The translations under genes were made by a program, and so were the position numbers. A stretch of 64,000 nt of DNA, taken from contig NC_012870.2 of NCBI RefSeq assembly GCF_000003195.3, positions 1,893,501-1,957,500 on the forward strand, written 5' to 3'. This stretch comes from Sorghum bicolor. Its lineage: Eukaryota > Streptophyta > Magnoliopsida > Poales > Poaceae. This document shows, one piece after another, positions 1-12,700 of the stretch. The notes under the pieces are model-generated. The model did no database searches, was not told the DNA's origin, and saw only the letters and a list, made by a program, of their open reading frames with translations. The stretch's first letter is position 1. Each line of letters starts with the position of its first letter.

Positions 1-1348
<1,348 letters not shown>

Positions 1349-2040
1349 AGAGTATCTTCAACAATTTGGTAAAATTTATTTGTCAAATCATTTGATTTAG
1401 CAAGTTGCTAAAACATACGACAAGTGAGATTTTCTTCTATCTCCAATAGTTTGCCAATTGAGTTTGATAAGAAGACCCACAACCGAAAATCAAATCAACA
1501 TAGCAACTCCAATAGTTCGCTAAAACTCACTTGACAAATCTATAGTTTTGTCAAGTCTCAAAACCAAATACCAAGTGAAAAAAGAGGTCTTCTCCAACAA
1601 TTTGATATTTGGGCTTGTCAAAAGAGCTTGACATCCTAGGATTTTTGCCAAAATCACAAAATTGAGACTCCAACAAGTTGGCAAAACTAGTTGGCAAATT
1701 GGGATACACATGATGCCAAGCGTTGGAGGACTTGGCATATTTGCCAAGTGAAGGGAGAATTTTGCTAAGCTCACAAAATTGCCAAGTAGTTTTGCCAACT
1801 TGTTGGAGGCTGTTTTTTTATGGTTTTGGCAAAAATCCTATGATGCCAAGTACTTTTAGCAAACTGTTGAAGTTGCTCTATGCTGGATAGCAAGTTGACA
1901 AATATGGGCGCGCGGTGCTGCTGGATAGCAAGTTGCCAAAAAATGGCAACCAATTTACCAAACTGTTGGAGTTACTGTTTTCTAGTTTTACCAAAGAAAT
2001 AAGAAATAGCAAGTTCATTTAGGAAACTGTTAGAGATGCT
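1349..2040. mobile_element. TIR element with internal self-similar repeats
   Basis: The left end reads agagtatcttcaacaa and the right end is its imperfect inverse (ctgttagagatgct). Inside, phrases such as 'ctccaacaagttggcaaa' and 'aactgttggagttac' recur in both orientations at about 1500, 1590, 1665, 1800, 1865 and 1960. This suggests an old non-autonomous DNA element that has been nested or internally duplicated. The superfamily and target duplication cannot be fixed by eye. Confidence 0.5.
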
Positions 2041-2041
2041 T

Positions 2042-2250
2042 GGCCTTGTTTAGTTTGTGATTTTTTCAGGTTTGGCTGCTGTAGCACTTTCGTTTTTATT
2101 TGATATTTATTAGATTAACTAAGTTTAAAAGATTCATCTCGTAAAATTATAGACAAACCGTGTAATTAGTTTTTTATATATATTTAATGCCTATATATCT
2201 AAAGATTTGATGTGAGGAAGAATTTTATTTTTTAAAAACTAAACAAGACC
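2042..2250. mobile_element. Tourist-like MITE, GGCCTTGTTTAGTT family, copy 1
   Basis: Begins ggccttgtttagttt and ends aaactaaacaagacc. The interior carries the family core (tgtagcactttcg; gattcatctcg; tatttaat; gattcgatgtga-like). The flanks do not give a clear TTA duplication. Confidence 0.7.
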
Positions 2251-2415
2251 TAAGACGTGATCTAACTATCTAAGTAGACCGTGGTACGTATGTCTTATAT
2301 CTTCAAAACGAATGGATTGAGTTGACCTAGCACGTCATTTTTATCCTCTTTCCTGCTGCGGAGTTATGTAGTGACACGGTACGTTTTGAAGTTTCGAGTC
2401 TACCATCTTATCTTA

Positions 2416-2647
2416 GGCCTTGTTTAGTTCGCAAAATTTTTTTGTTTTTGGCTACTGTAGCATTTCGTTTTTATTTGACAAACATTGTCCAATCACAGAG
2501 TAACTAGGCTCAAAAGATTCATCTCACAAATTAGAGATAAACTGTGCAGTTAGTTTTTATTTTCGTCTATATTTAATACTCCATGCATGCGACCAAAGAT
2601 TCGATGTGACGGGGAATCTTGAAAGTTTTTGCGAACTAAACAAGGCC
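2416..2647. mobile_element. Tourist-like MITE, GGCCTTGTTTAGTT family, copy 2
   Basis: Intact 232-bp element with inverted ends ggccttgtttagttcgc / gcgaactaaacaaggcc. A TTA target duplication lies at 2413-2415 and 2648-2650, diagnostic of the PIF/Harbinger (Tourist) group. Confidence 0.85.
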
Positions 2648-2653
2648 TTATAA

Positions 2654-2888
2654 GGTCTTGTTTAGTTCCGAAAAGTGAAATTTTTTCGGTACTGTAGCAC
2701 TTTCGTTTGTTTGTGACAAATATTATTCAATCATGGACTAACTAAGATTAAAAGATTTGTCTCGTGATTTACAGCTAAACTGTGTAATTAGTTTTTGTTT
2801 TCGTCTATATTTAATGTTTCATGCATGTGACACAAGATTCGATGTGACAGGAAATCTTGAAAACTTTTTGGTTTTCAGGGTGAACTAA
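2654..2888. mobile_element. Tourist-like MITE, copy 3, right end truncated
   Basis: Starts ggtcttgtttagttcc after TAA and carries the family core. The right terminus ends at gtgaact where copy 4 begins, so its last bases are lost or shared with copy 4. Confidence 0.7.
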
Positions 2889-3120
2889 GGCCTTGTTTAG
2901 TTCGCAAAAATTTTCAAGATTCCCCGTCACATCGAATCTTGCGGCACATGCATGGAGCATTAAATATACATGAAAACAAAAACTATTTGCACAGTTCATC
3001 TGTAAACCGCGAGATGAATCTTTTGAGCCTAGTTACTCTATAATTGAACAATGTTTGTCAAATAAAAACGAAAGTGCTACAGTGCCGTTTTTCACAAGTT
3101 TTTGCGAACTGAACAAGGCC
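2889..3120. mobile_element. Tourist-like MITE, copy 4, inverted
   Basis: Inverted ends ggccttgtttagttcgc / gcgaactgaacaaggcc with a TAA duplication at 2886-2888 and 3121-3123. The core is in reverse orientation to copies 1-3. Confidence 0.85.
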
Positions 3121-3123
3121 TAA

Positions 3124-3623
3124 ACAAGACCTAATATTGAAAGGAATTAATGCTTTACCGTACTCGCATTTGCATCTCATCTTCCTGACTCGCGTACATG
3201 ATCTCTTTGATTCGACATTCATCCACCTTCATCTTCCTCGACCGTGTGCCCTCACTGTCCATGGCTGCTGTTTTTGATGTCTGCTGGGACGTGGGAGGTG
3301 GCCAAGTGTACCCAGCATTTACCCCGAATTTAATCGAGGCGTTAACAATTTATTTAGTACGGGCCTCAATTTAGTACATGGGCCACATCAGTTGCTAACA
3401 CTCTAGAATCGCCAAACAGCCCAACAGAAAAAGAACGTCACGCTGCCAAATGAGCAACTCCTCCGCAGAGCAACCTTTTTCATATCGACGCGTAATGCTT
3501 ACGAGCACGCATTGAAGCAAAGGCAATTGTCTCAGTCTCTTCTTCTACTGTTGTTACCTCTACACACAAAGGGGGGAAGAAGAAACAAGGCCAAAGACAC
3601 ATGTTGCTTCACTTGTTTTGTTG
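3124..3623. other. intergenic sequence between MITEs
   Basis: No gene is visible. Copies of the Tourist-like family lie on both sides. Confidence 0.45.
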
Positions 3624-3860
3624 AGCTTTGTTTAGTTGGTGGAGTGCAATTTTTTTTGTATTATAGCATTTTTGTTTGTATTTAGCAATTATTGTCTACT
3701 TATAGAATAACTAGGCTTAGAAAATTCATCTCATAAATTATAGATAAATTGTGTAATTAGTTATTATTTTTATCTATATTTAATGCTCTATGTGCCGCAA
3801 AATTCGATGTGATGTAAAAATTTGAAAAATTTTTGGTTTTTGGTGAAACTAAACAAGGCC
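3624..3860. mobile_element. Tourist-like MITE, copy 5, diverged
   Basis: The left end is degenerate (gagctttgtttagttgg); the right end is intact (gaaactaaacaaggcc) and is followed by TTA. The AT-rich core has drifted more than in copies 2 and 4. Confidence 0.75.
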
Positions 3861-3925
3861 TTAACTCGTGAAAAAACTTTCTTTTTTCAGGCAAAGAAGC
3901 AGCAGAGCCTAATTACTTGAACTTA

Positions 3926-4162
3926 GGCCTTGTTTAGTTCACTCTAAAAACCAAAAACTTTTCAAGATTCTTCATCACATCGAATCTTGCGGCATATGCA
4001 TGAATTATTAAATATGGTCAAAAATAAAAACTAATTACACAGTTACCTGTAAATCATGAGATGAATCTTTTGAACCTAGTTAGTCCATAATTGGATAATA
4101 TTTGCCACAAACAAACAAAAGTGCTACAGTAGCTAAAAAAATTTCATTCTGGAAACAAGGCC
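3926..4162. mobile_element. Tourist-like MITE, copy 6, inverted
   Basis: Starts ggccttgtttagttcac and ends ggaaacaaggcc, with TTA at 3923-3925 and 4163-4165. It is the sixth copy of one family within 2.1 kb. Confidence 0.85.
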
Positions 4163-6296
4163 TTATATTGTTAAATCAGTCAGTCATTTATAAGTAGTTG
4201 ACGTAAGCAGCTGCAGGAACTGTGTTTGGGTAGCAGCTCTGCTTCTTGCTACACGAACACGACCCGACCGGGAATCGTCGGTTTAACACAAGCTATGGCC
4301 CAGCCAGAGAGAGATCCAGTCCAGGAGAGGAGACACAGGCTGAGTTTTGGGCTGGGCGGGCCATGCTGAGCTCACGATCACAGCGCTAGACTAGGGCCAG
4401 AATGTTTGAGGGCCCACGGTGGTGGTAGCTGCTGCTGGTCACGGATGGAGCATGGGGCGGAGGCTGCACGCACTGCACAGTTTGCCCATGAGTCCATGAC
4501 TGCCTGCCCCTGCCGTGTTCACGGTGTGTGGCCACGCGGCGGCGCCCTCCTGCCATGTGGCCACCTGCCCTGTCCTCGCCACCCGGCTCTCACTCCCAGT
4601 CCCAGTCCCACCTTTTTTTAATTGCCCCAGCCCAGTTTTTTTTTCTTTTTTTTTATAAAATGCCCCAGCCCGCACGCCAGCCGGGCAAAAAAAAAAAAAA
4701 AAAAAAAAACTCACTTCACTCCTTTCCATAGGCGTGACAGCACCCCAACCCAAAGAACGAAAGAAAAGCAGCCGTGTCTGGCTCGGTTGCTTGCTTCGCT
4801 TCCCGAAACCAGCAGGAAAGCATCACCAAAAATCAAGCGCCACGCTATCATCGTCGTCGTCATCGGTGCACCGCTAGGATGGAATGTGCTAACACTAACA
4901 GCGCCGTCCCTATCGATGGCTACTAGACTAGAATACCAGACGGCACAAGGCCGGCCCCGTGTGACACTGCTTGTCCACAAGGGAAAAAAAAAAAACCCAA
5001 ATCACATGGCGCTGCTCCTGCTCCTCGCCAAGAATAATTCATCATCATCAGCAGCAGCAGTATCAGCAAGAGAAAACAAAACGGAACAACCCCAACAACC
5101 AGGATCGCAAGATGCCCACGGGCCATCCTATCCATCATCTGTTAACATCGGCTCGGCCGGGCCATCGATTGCCCTGATCAGGACAAAGATAGAGGTAGCA
5201 GCCATCACAAGATATTCCCCCCACGGCCTCATGCGCCCTCCGGAAGAGGAAAATTCTCACGAACCTTTCCAGCGCCTCCACTCCAGTCACGACCGGCTTC
5301 TCCAGCTATGGTAAGCAAGAGAGGAGCAACAGGTGAGTGCAAAGCGCACAGCCGAGCTGCGTGCTGGAGAGTGTTGACTGCCCTGCCGAGGTGATGGAAC
5401 GCGACTTCCCTTTCAGGAAACACTGTCACCGTGGGTGGACAGGGTGCGTGCCCAGCTGCTGCTGAGTGCTGACCATTTCATCACACCAGATCGCAAGCAG
5501 CAGCAACAGTGACCACCCATACCATAACTTTCGGCCTTCTCCCCGCTCCCCCTCGGATCCGAGGTTGAAGGCTTCAACTTTTCAAAACCATGACCTTCAA
5601 AAAAAAAAAAACTTTTCAAAACCAAGCTACTACTACTCCGTAGTTCGAATCATCAGATGGTGCTATACGTAGGTGGAGACGTACTACTCCGACATCAGAG
5701 AAAGCATCAGCAGGTCAACCATGACGCAGAAGCATCCACGAGCTCGTACATCAGCTCACACCACAGCAGAAACAACCATGTCGTCATCAGTCCAGCATTA
5801 GAGAGACGACGACGATGCAATGCACAAGAGCTAGCTGGAGAGCACACCAGCATTTCCGGACACGATTCCAGCCGGAGCACCGCACACTCGCCCAGATCCG
5901 GACACTTCTCAACTACTCGCTTGCAAGAATGATCATAATCTCTCCTTACATTGCAAGAGAAGGTTACAAGACAGCTACTAGCACACTACTAGCGGTAGGA
6001 TTACAACTAGAGGAGGTGGGGGGCAAGAACAGCAAGGAACGGGACGGGGGAGGAACAGAGCTGCTACTAGCCTAGCACGGACACGGATTATTAACTCGCT
6101 TTGTTCGAACTGACGAACTACTACTTAGCCGGGAAAACTTAGCATAGATCCAGAGGGGGAAAAAGGGGGTAAAGAGAGATGCGGATCTCTCTGGGCTCAG
6201 ATCATGCCGCCCGTCTACCAAATCGGCGGCTTGCAGCACCAGCGGCGGCCTCCTCCTCTCACCCGCCTTCGGGTGCGGTGCTAGGTGGGGGTGAAG
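4163..6296. other. intergenic, GATA gene 3' flank at right
   Basis: No coding gene is supportable. The stretch holds homopolymer runs (T at 4637-4654, A at 4687-4709 and 4983-4994) that open spurious low-complexity frames. The right part (about 5900-6296) is presumably the 3' UTR and flank of the minus-strand GATA gene. Confidence 0.5.
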
Positions 6297-6995
6297 TCAG
6301 GCGTACACGACGCCGGAGGAGAGCGCCATGAGGAGGAAGGCCGCGCGCTCCTCCTCGCCGAGGCGCCGCCTCCGGCGCATCCGCCGCCGCTGCTTCAGCA
6401 CCACCTCCTTGCCGAACCCGACGGCGCGGAGCTCCACGGTGACCTCGTCGGCCTCCTTCGACCTCTCCCTCTCCCGCTTGGACGCCGCCGCGGCGGCCGC
6501 GGCCGCGGTGGCCTTCTTCTTCCGCTGCTGCTGCTGCTCGGTGCCGCCGCCGGCCTTGCTGCTGGAGTCCAGGCCCATCGCCTCCCGTCTCTTCTTCCGG
6601 TACCGGATCCCGCACGCGTTGCACAGCGACTGCGACCACAGATCGGGGGCGGATTAGCCGAGGACAGCACAGATCGGGAACTGGAATGGGCCCCGGAGCC
6701 GCGCTAGGGTTCCGGGGAACGAGATCGGGGGTCGTCGGGATCGGGAATACTACTCACCATGGGTCCGCAGGGTCCCCCGCGCCAGAGCGGGGTCTTGGTG
6801 GTGTGGCACTCGGTGCAGGCCTTAGTCTCGCCGGACGCCGGCGGGCGCTCGTCCGGATCCAGCGTCCCGCTCCCCTGCTGCGACAGGAGAAGAAACAGAC
6901 ATCGCGATTAATTAAGACCCGCACCCACCATTCGGAACACAGATCGAGCCAGAAGAGCGCGGATCGGAGCTCACCTTCTCAGCGGAGGAGTCCAT
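6297..6995 (-). CDS. B-class (LLM-type) GATA transcription factor
   Basis: A nuclear DNA-binding protein of plant GATA class B, the group that includes GNC/CGA1 and GATA15/16/17, which regulates greening and growth. I assemble three exons on the minus strand: 6995-6975 (MDSSAEK), 6877-6758 and 6629-6297, giving 157 residues. One zinc finger spans exons 2 and 3: ACTECHTTKTPLWRGGPCGP, then SLCNACGIRYRKKRR, i.e. the plant CX2C-X18-CX2C spacing with the intron inside the finger. An acidic/Gln/Ala linker follows, then a basic run (KQRRRMRRRRR) and the C-terminal AAFLLMALSSGVVYA, which contains the Leu-Leu-Met motif defining LLM-domain B-GATAs. Splice sites are canonical. The exon 2 acceptor is a tandem CAGCAG. 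The short N-terminus resembles the small GATA15/16 members more than GNC. Confidence 0.92.
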
Positions 6996-9482
6996 CTCCG
7001 GCGAAAGGACCGGCGGATCTACCACCGCGGAACCACTCCCTTCCTCCTCCGTCTCCAGCCTCACGAAGTCCCCGGCGGAGCGCTCCGGCGCCCGCCGCCA
7101 CTCCCCCTGCGCGGATCGGGAGGTCGATCCGCGGCGGAGGACACCCCTGCTGCGCGGATCTGGCCGCTGGACGTCGCGGCGGCGGCGGAGCGAACGAGTG
7201 GGGGAAGAAGGTACTAGGGGTTAGGAGCGGGAGAAGCGTCGAGTGGAGGGAACCGAGGCGTGCGATTTGTTGTGCGGGGTGGGGTGGGGTGGTGTGGTGG
7301 ACTGGTGGGGAGAGAAGAAAAAGGGGGGGCTGCGCCAGGATTTGATCTCAAAATGGAGGAGGGAAGGGGGCGCGGGCGTGGAGGGAAAACGGAAATCCGT
7401 GGAGGGAAACCAGGGGAAATTTGGGCCGTAGGGTTTGCGTGATTGCGGCAAGACAAAGCGCCTGGGCAGCAACTCGGGCCTTCGGCTCACAAAAGTTTTT
7501 ACTTGTTTGGCTGATGGTAAGCAGGGTGTATATAAATAAATAAATATTGGATTTGATACTATCCGTTATCTATGGATATGAATTACATATAATTTATAAT
7601 AAATTCTAAAATTTGAATTTGGTTGAGGAATTTCAGATAAAATATGATGGATAATGATATTATATATTTATTTAAATTTGAATATCTAGATATAGATATG
7701 CTGCGAATACTAAATCTAAAAATTTGAATACAATGCATTTTATACGGATACACAAGGTATTTGATTAGAAAATACCCATATTGTTTACATATCTTGTGGT
7801 AACCTATTCAAAGGTAAAATAGTTTTATTCAAACTATGTAGAAAGTTTATATGAAATCAGTTTATTTTACTCGAAAAACACGAAGAGAATCCTGAAAAAT
7901 GAATATTGCTTCAGTAATGAGAGTAGATGAAAGTCTAGTGGATTTTCTCCATTTTGTGATTCTCATGGGCTTTAAACTGAAGTAGTATTTTTGTCAAGAT
8001 TTTTCTAGCGTTGTCTATATGTACAATAATTCATTGTGAAAGTTTATTTCCAAAAGAAAATATATTAGGGCTCTAACAATTTCTGTAACATCATTTTCAG
8101 AGATTTCACACCCAAAAATTTTTCCGGACACGACACATGAGTAGGACACTTGAGTTCCTGTGTTCCAAGCAAAGCCAGGTCTAGGCTATAGCCATACCCT
8201 GGCACCAGAAGGCGGTGGAGTTCACTGGCACTTCTACTTCAGTCCCAAGCCAGAACCTTTCAGGGCTTCATGGATGGAGGAACTTCATTCGTGATGAAGC
8301 TGAAACAGTTTTATGGACCATTTGGTAAAATAGTTTTTTTTAGTAAAAAAGGTAAAATGTCTAATATTAATTTTATTATTTTCTTTCTTTCTTTTATTTT
8401 TTTCTCAATTTATCTTAGGTCAGTGTCAATGGAGGTTTAATGCACAATAAATTTATTGATATGACACTATATTTATAAAAAGAGAGATGACAAGAGTTTT
8501 ATAGTAGTAGAAATAATTTTATGAGGATGAAATTTTTTTACATTATTTTTTAAAATATAAGTGTTTTGAAAAACCTGGGTCAGCCCCCATTGAGATTGTC
8601 ATAAACCCTATTGAGACTGTCCATTCACTCACGAAGGTCGCGGCCAACCGCTGCTTATAGTTATAATCACTGCTCGCTGATTTATAATAAGAAAAAAATA
8701 CTGCTGAATTTATAAGCTTAAACGAAGAAACTTTGTAAATAAAATAAAATATAAAAAAACACGGAGGCCTCTACGCGGAGGTCGCAACAGCACGCGTCGG
8801 GGCCCTCCTCGCCGGCACGGCCGCCCTTGCTCCTCCCCAGCCGCGCGTCATGCTCTCCTCGCTGGCATGGCCGCGTGAACCGCGCTCTGCCGCCCAACAC
8901 CGCCCTTCGTCCTCCTCCCCAGTGGCTCGCCGGGGCGGGCCCTCCTCGTCGGCGCACCCGCCCTCCACCTCCACCACGCCGGAGAGCTCGCGCGCCCGAA
9001 GCTCCGGCGAGCGCCCCACCACCTCCGCGCTGGCGCAGCCCGGTGGCTCTGCCGCGGCACCTCCGCATCTTCCCGCTACGTCGCGGCATGGCCGGCTTCA
9101 GGAGCCGCGGTAGAATCCCTACCAAAGGGGTCCCCTTCCCCAGTGAACTTCGATTCGAAAGGACGATGGGGGAGGGCGCCACACGGGTGTCCACGCGCTG
9201 CCGCGTCGCACCAGATCCAGGCCAGACCGACACTACGACCCAAAAAGAGGAGGCGTGCCTCGCTGCGCGGCTCGGCGCACGCAACAGCGTCCCGTGCACC
9301 CCGCCGCTGTTTGCTGTTCGGGCCCGTCCAGCCGATCCCGCGCAGGCCGGGTTGGCGGCAGAAGTGCAGGCCCGCGCTGTCCGCCGCGGGAAAACCCTCA
9401 ATTTCCCCGCCCTCGACGAATTGACGGAACTGCCCTCGCCTCGCGCGCTTTGACCGGTCAGCTGTGCTGTGCTGTGCTGGGC
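6996..9482. other. intergenic between divergent GATA and PUM24 genes
   Basis: 6996-7450 is the GC-rich promoter and 5' UTR region of the GATA gene. 7500-8700 is AT-rich with no gene seen. 8760-9470 is very GC-rich, with open frames on both strands and internal similarity ('cctcctcgccggcacggccg' at about 8801 versus 'ctctcctcgctggcatggcc' at 8851), but no recognisable protein. It could be a captured gene fragment or CpG-rich promoter DNA. Confidence 0.5.
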
Positions 9483-9663
9483 TGGGCCCGAGCAAAGCAA
9501 AAAGCCTCGAAACATCTTGGAGCCATGGGCCTCGGTTGCTGGACCTCGACCTGGACCTGTACGCATCTGCAGGCGCCATGGCCCGAAACCGGAAGATACC
9601 CTGAGCGGGCCGCCACTGAGGCCTAATACTAGCCCACTGGCGGACGAGCTCGTATAAACCCTA
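9483..9663 (+). promoter_or_regulatory. site II and telobox promoter of PUM24
   Basis: TGGGCC occurs at 9483-9488 and 9526-9531, the reverse form AGCCCA at 9631-9636, and a telobox AAACCCTA at 9656-9663, about 80 bases before the start codon. Site II plus telobox is the known signature of plant ribosome-biogenesis and ribosomal-protein promoters, which fits the downstream gene. The transcription start itself is not determined. Confidence 0.7.
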
Positions 9664-9745
9664 GCTGGGGACTATCGGGTCCGGGGAAAACCCCCTTCGT
9701 CGTCCTCCGTCGCCACAGCAGAGCAGCGAGCGAGCGGCGCGCGCG

Positions 9746-12700
9746 ATGGCGGGCGGCGGCGATCGCCAGGGCGCGAAGAAGCGCAAGCGCGAGCATGCGG
9801 AAGGGAAGGCCAAGCCTCGGCCGCAAGTTAAGGGAGGTGGGGACGGAGGGAAGCGGAAGAAGCACTCGGCCGCAGATGGCGGGGCCGGAGAGGCTGTGGC
9901 GAGGAAGAAGACTCCGGTTACCCACAAGGAGAAGCGCATCGCGGCCAAGGTATCTCTCAATTGCTCGTTTGTGCTCGGAAGCGCTGGAGCATGGGCTTCG
10001 ATCGAGGCCGTTGCCTTTTTTTTTTTTTTATCTCTGAGCTTAAATTGACGGGCGGGCTGGACTGTGACAGGAAATGTCGGAGGCCAGGAAGATGAAGAGG
10101 AAACGGCATTACAGCCTTGAGAAGGTACTTTAGTGCTTTTTTTTTCGCACCGTATGTTCCATTTGGGGTTTGCAGCACCTGCTTTTAGGTCATAATTATG
10201 CTTCTAGTTGTAACACTATTGCTGTAAAGCTGCAACCTGACATGCATTATGATCGATCGTTCCACTATGGACTGAACACATAAACCTGTATGTAGTTATG
10301 TCCAGAGAGTCAGTTTCTGCAACTAGGTTCTGCTTACAGTACTTAGATATTGAACGGTTCTTTTGATGATTATTATGTGCTCAACTATCCAACTGATTTT
10401 TTTGCCTTTTCGAATTAAATATTAAACGGTTCTTTTGATGATTATTATGTGCTCAACTATCCAAACCTGATTTTTTTGCCTTTTTGAATTGGGACGTTAC
10501 CCTACCCCCACAATGATCATCAGCATTAACAAGTTCTTCAACCTTGACTAACATTTGTGGTGACAGTAAACTTGTAAGTTTGCTAAATTCAATGCTCTTT
10601 TGCTCTGTTTGACCCTGAATACTTGCAGGAACTAACGAAACTGTGGGAAAAGATGAGATGTCACGATGTGAGCAAAGAAGAGAGGTCCAAGTAAGTACTT
10701 GGATCACAGTCTTGTATCTTATGTTTGCAATCATATACATTGACATAATTGTCGCCTTTCCAGGGTAGTAAGTGAGGCTATCAAGAAAATGGATGGGAAA
10801 TATTTGGATATTGCCACATCACATATTACTGCACGTGTTCTTCAAGTAAGCTGAGCACACACAGTATTTGTCAATCTGCTGCTTTTTTTGTTATGTTGCC
10901 TGTGTGTCCTGGCTTTTGATGATCAGTTGATCACCGTCTTTTGGCAGACATGTGTAAAGTGGTGCTCGCAGTCAGAGAGGGATGCTATTTTTGATGTTCT
11001 ACATCCACATTTGCTCGATCTTTCTCGCAAGAAATATGCTGTTTTCCTTGTAAAGAAGCTTATAGAACTCGGTACATTTCATATAACTTTATATACGAAT
11101 CAGATCATGCGTGGGCATGTGGCTATGTTACATGATAGTTTGATATGACCCTTAGCTTCATTAACATGTCTCTTGTTTGTGGTTGCAGCCTCTAAAAAAC
11201 AGTTTGCCAGTTTCATCTCTTCTCTTCATGGTCGTGTTGCCAAACTTCTTCATCATACTATAGGAGCTGCAGGTGTGTGTTCAATTATGTTATTGCAGTG
11301 AATGGCTTCAAACTCATCATTTTCTCTTCTCATGTGTTCCTATAAGAAACAATTGAACTAAATCAAGGTCTCGTCAATATATGTTCTTTTTTTAAAACAA
11401 GTATATTTTCTTTCTTGCAGTTGTTGATTATGCATTTCAGCGGGGAACAAAACGTCAGAAAAAACAGTTGTTGCTGGAACTGTACTCCACTGAACTTCAG
11501 CTATTCCAGGATCTGACTTTGCAAAGTTCCTGCTGGTTGGTACCAACATACATCCTGGAATCCTGGTCATGCATTTTAGAAGTTCCCTTTGCTAATTGCT
11601 ATTTATTCTTTCTGAACATCTTATGAACAGTTGTAATAAGGTAGAGCTAAGCATGTCTTTTGCAGTTTTTCCCTGTCTTAGAATTATAGGGAAAACTAAT
11701 GTAACTTTGGTTATCTGTAGGAGGTTTTTTTTTGTCTCTAGATACAACAGTTCCATGGATTTTATTTTGTGGCAAATCCTAATGTTCAATCCTTTTCCAG
11801 TTTGATAGATACAATTTCCAAGCTTGGGTTGCAGTTATCATCTGTCCTGCAGTACATGACTATTGTGATTCATAAAATCTTGGAGAAAGGTACTGTTGAG
11901 TATTCAATAGTGCACACGGCCATATTGGAGTACTTTACAATTGCAGATAAGGTAATCACATTGTATCCTGTGTTGTGCAATGTTTATTTTACCTGCCCTC
12001 ATCTGTGAACTAATTATTCGTTTTATCACATTGTAACCTATGTCTGTTTTGGTAGACCTCAGCCTCGGACGTTATTTGTCAACTTATCCCCCTTCTTACT
12101 CAAGGAGCATTAATCATAGATGGAGATGAACCATCAAATGCTCCGGAGCTACCAAAGAAAACAAAAGCTAAGAAGAAAAGGTCGAAAGAGCCACTTATCG
12201 TTAGGATCATGCAGACAAGGGAAGGTTTAAAACTAGGAATTGGTTGCCTCAAGCATGGCAGTGCAAAGGTATTCTTGTACAGGTTCTTATTATATATTTA
12301 CTCCAGTTCAATCACTTTCTCCGCTACTATCCACTGGTGTTTTGTTTGGTGCTGGTTTATTTTTGTAGATGCGGTGCTTGTATCTTTGCAAATTGATTAT
12401 GCAGTACATCCTTATTGCTTATTTATTTTCTGCTGTATGTACTATCTTCGTTAACAAGACTAAATGGACATGGCAATGTATTTCAGGACAGGAAGAAGAT
12501 CATTAAAAGTTTGAAGGGGCACATTCTGAAGCTTGCTCTAAGTGATTTTGGATGCCTTGTGAGTAATGACTGTATTTATTTATGATTATTTTGGCTATTA
12601 TAGTTTGGGAAATATTGTGACCTGTTAAGCATTTCTCCCTTTTCTAGATAAGATTCAAGTTTGTTCTTGCAAATGGATTCGGTTTACCCTTAGTCCTCTG

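Noticed and set aside
4622..5314. 230-codon frame starting in poly-T/poly-A
   Set aside because: It depends on homopolymer Phe and Lys runs, has no domain, and lies in MITE-rich intergenic DNA.
7214..7490. Frames in the 5' region of the GATA gene
   Set aside because: They lie in GC/purine-rich promoter or leader sequence and lack conserved content; the GATA start at 6995 fits the splice structure.
8718..9626. Long frames on both strands (up to 282 codons) upstream of PUM24
   Set aside because: GC-rich sequence opens many frames at once; composition is Ala/Arg/Gly/Pro-rich and nothing resembles a known family.
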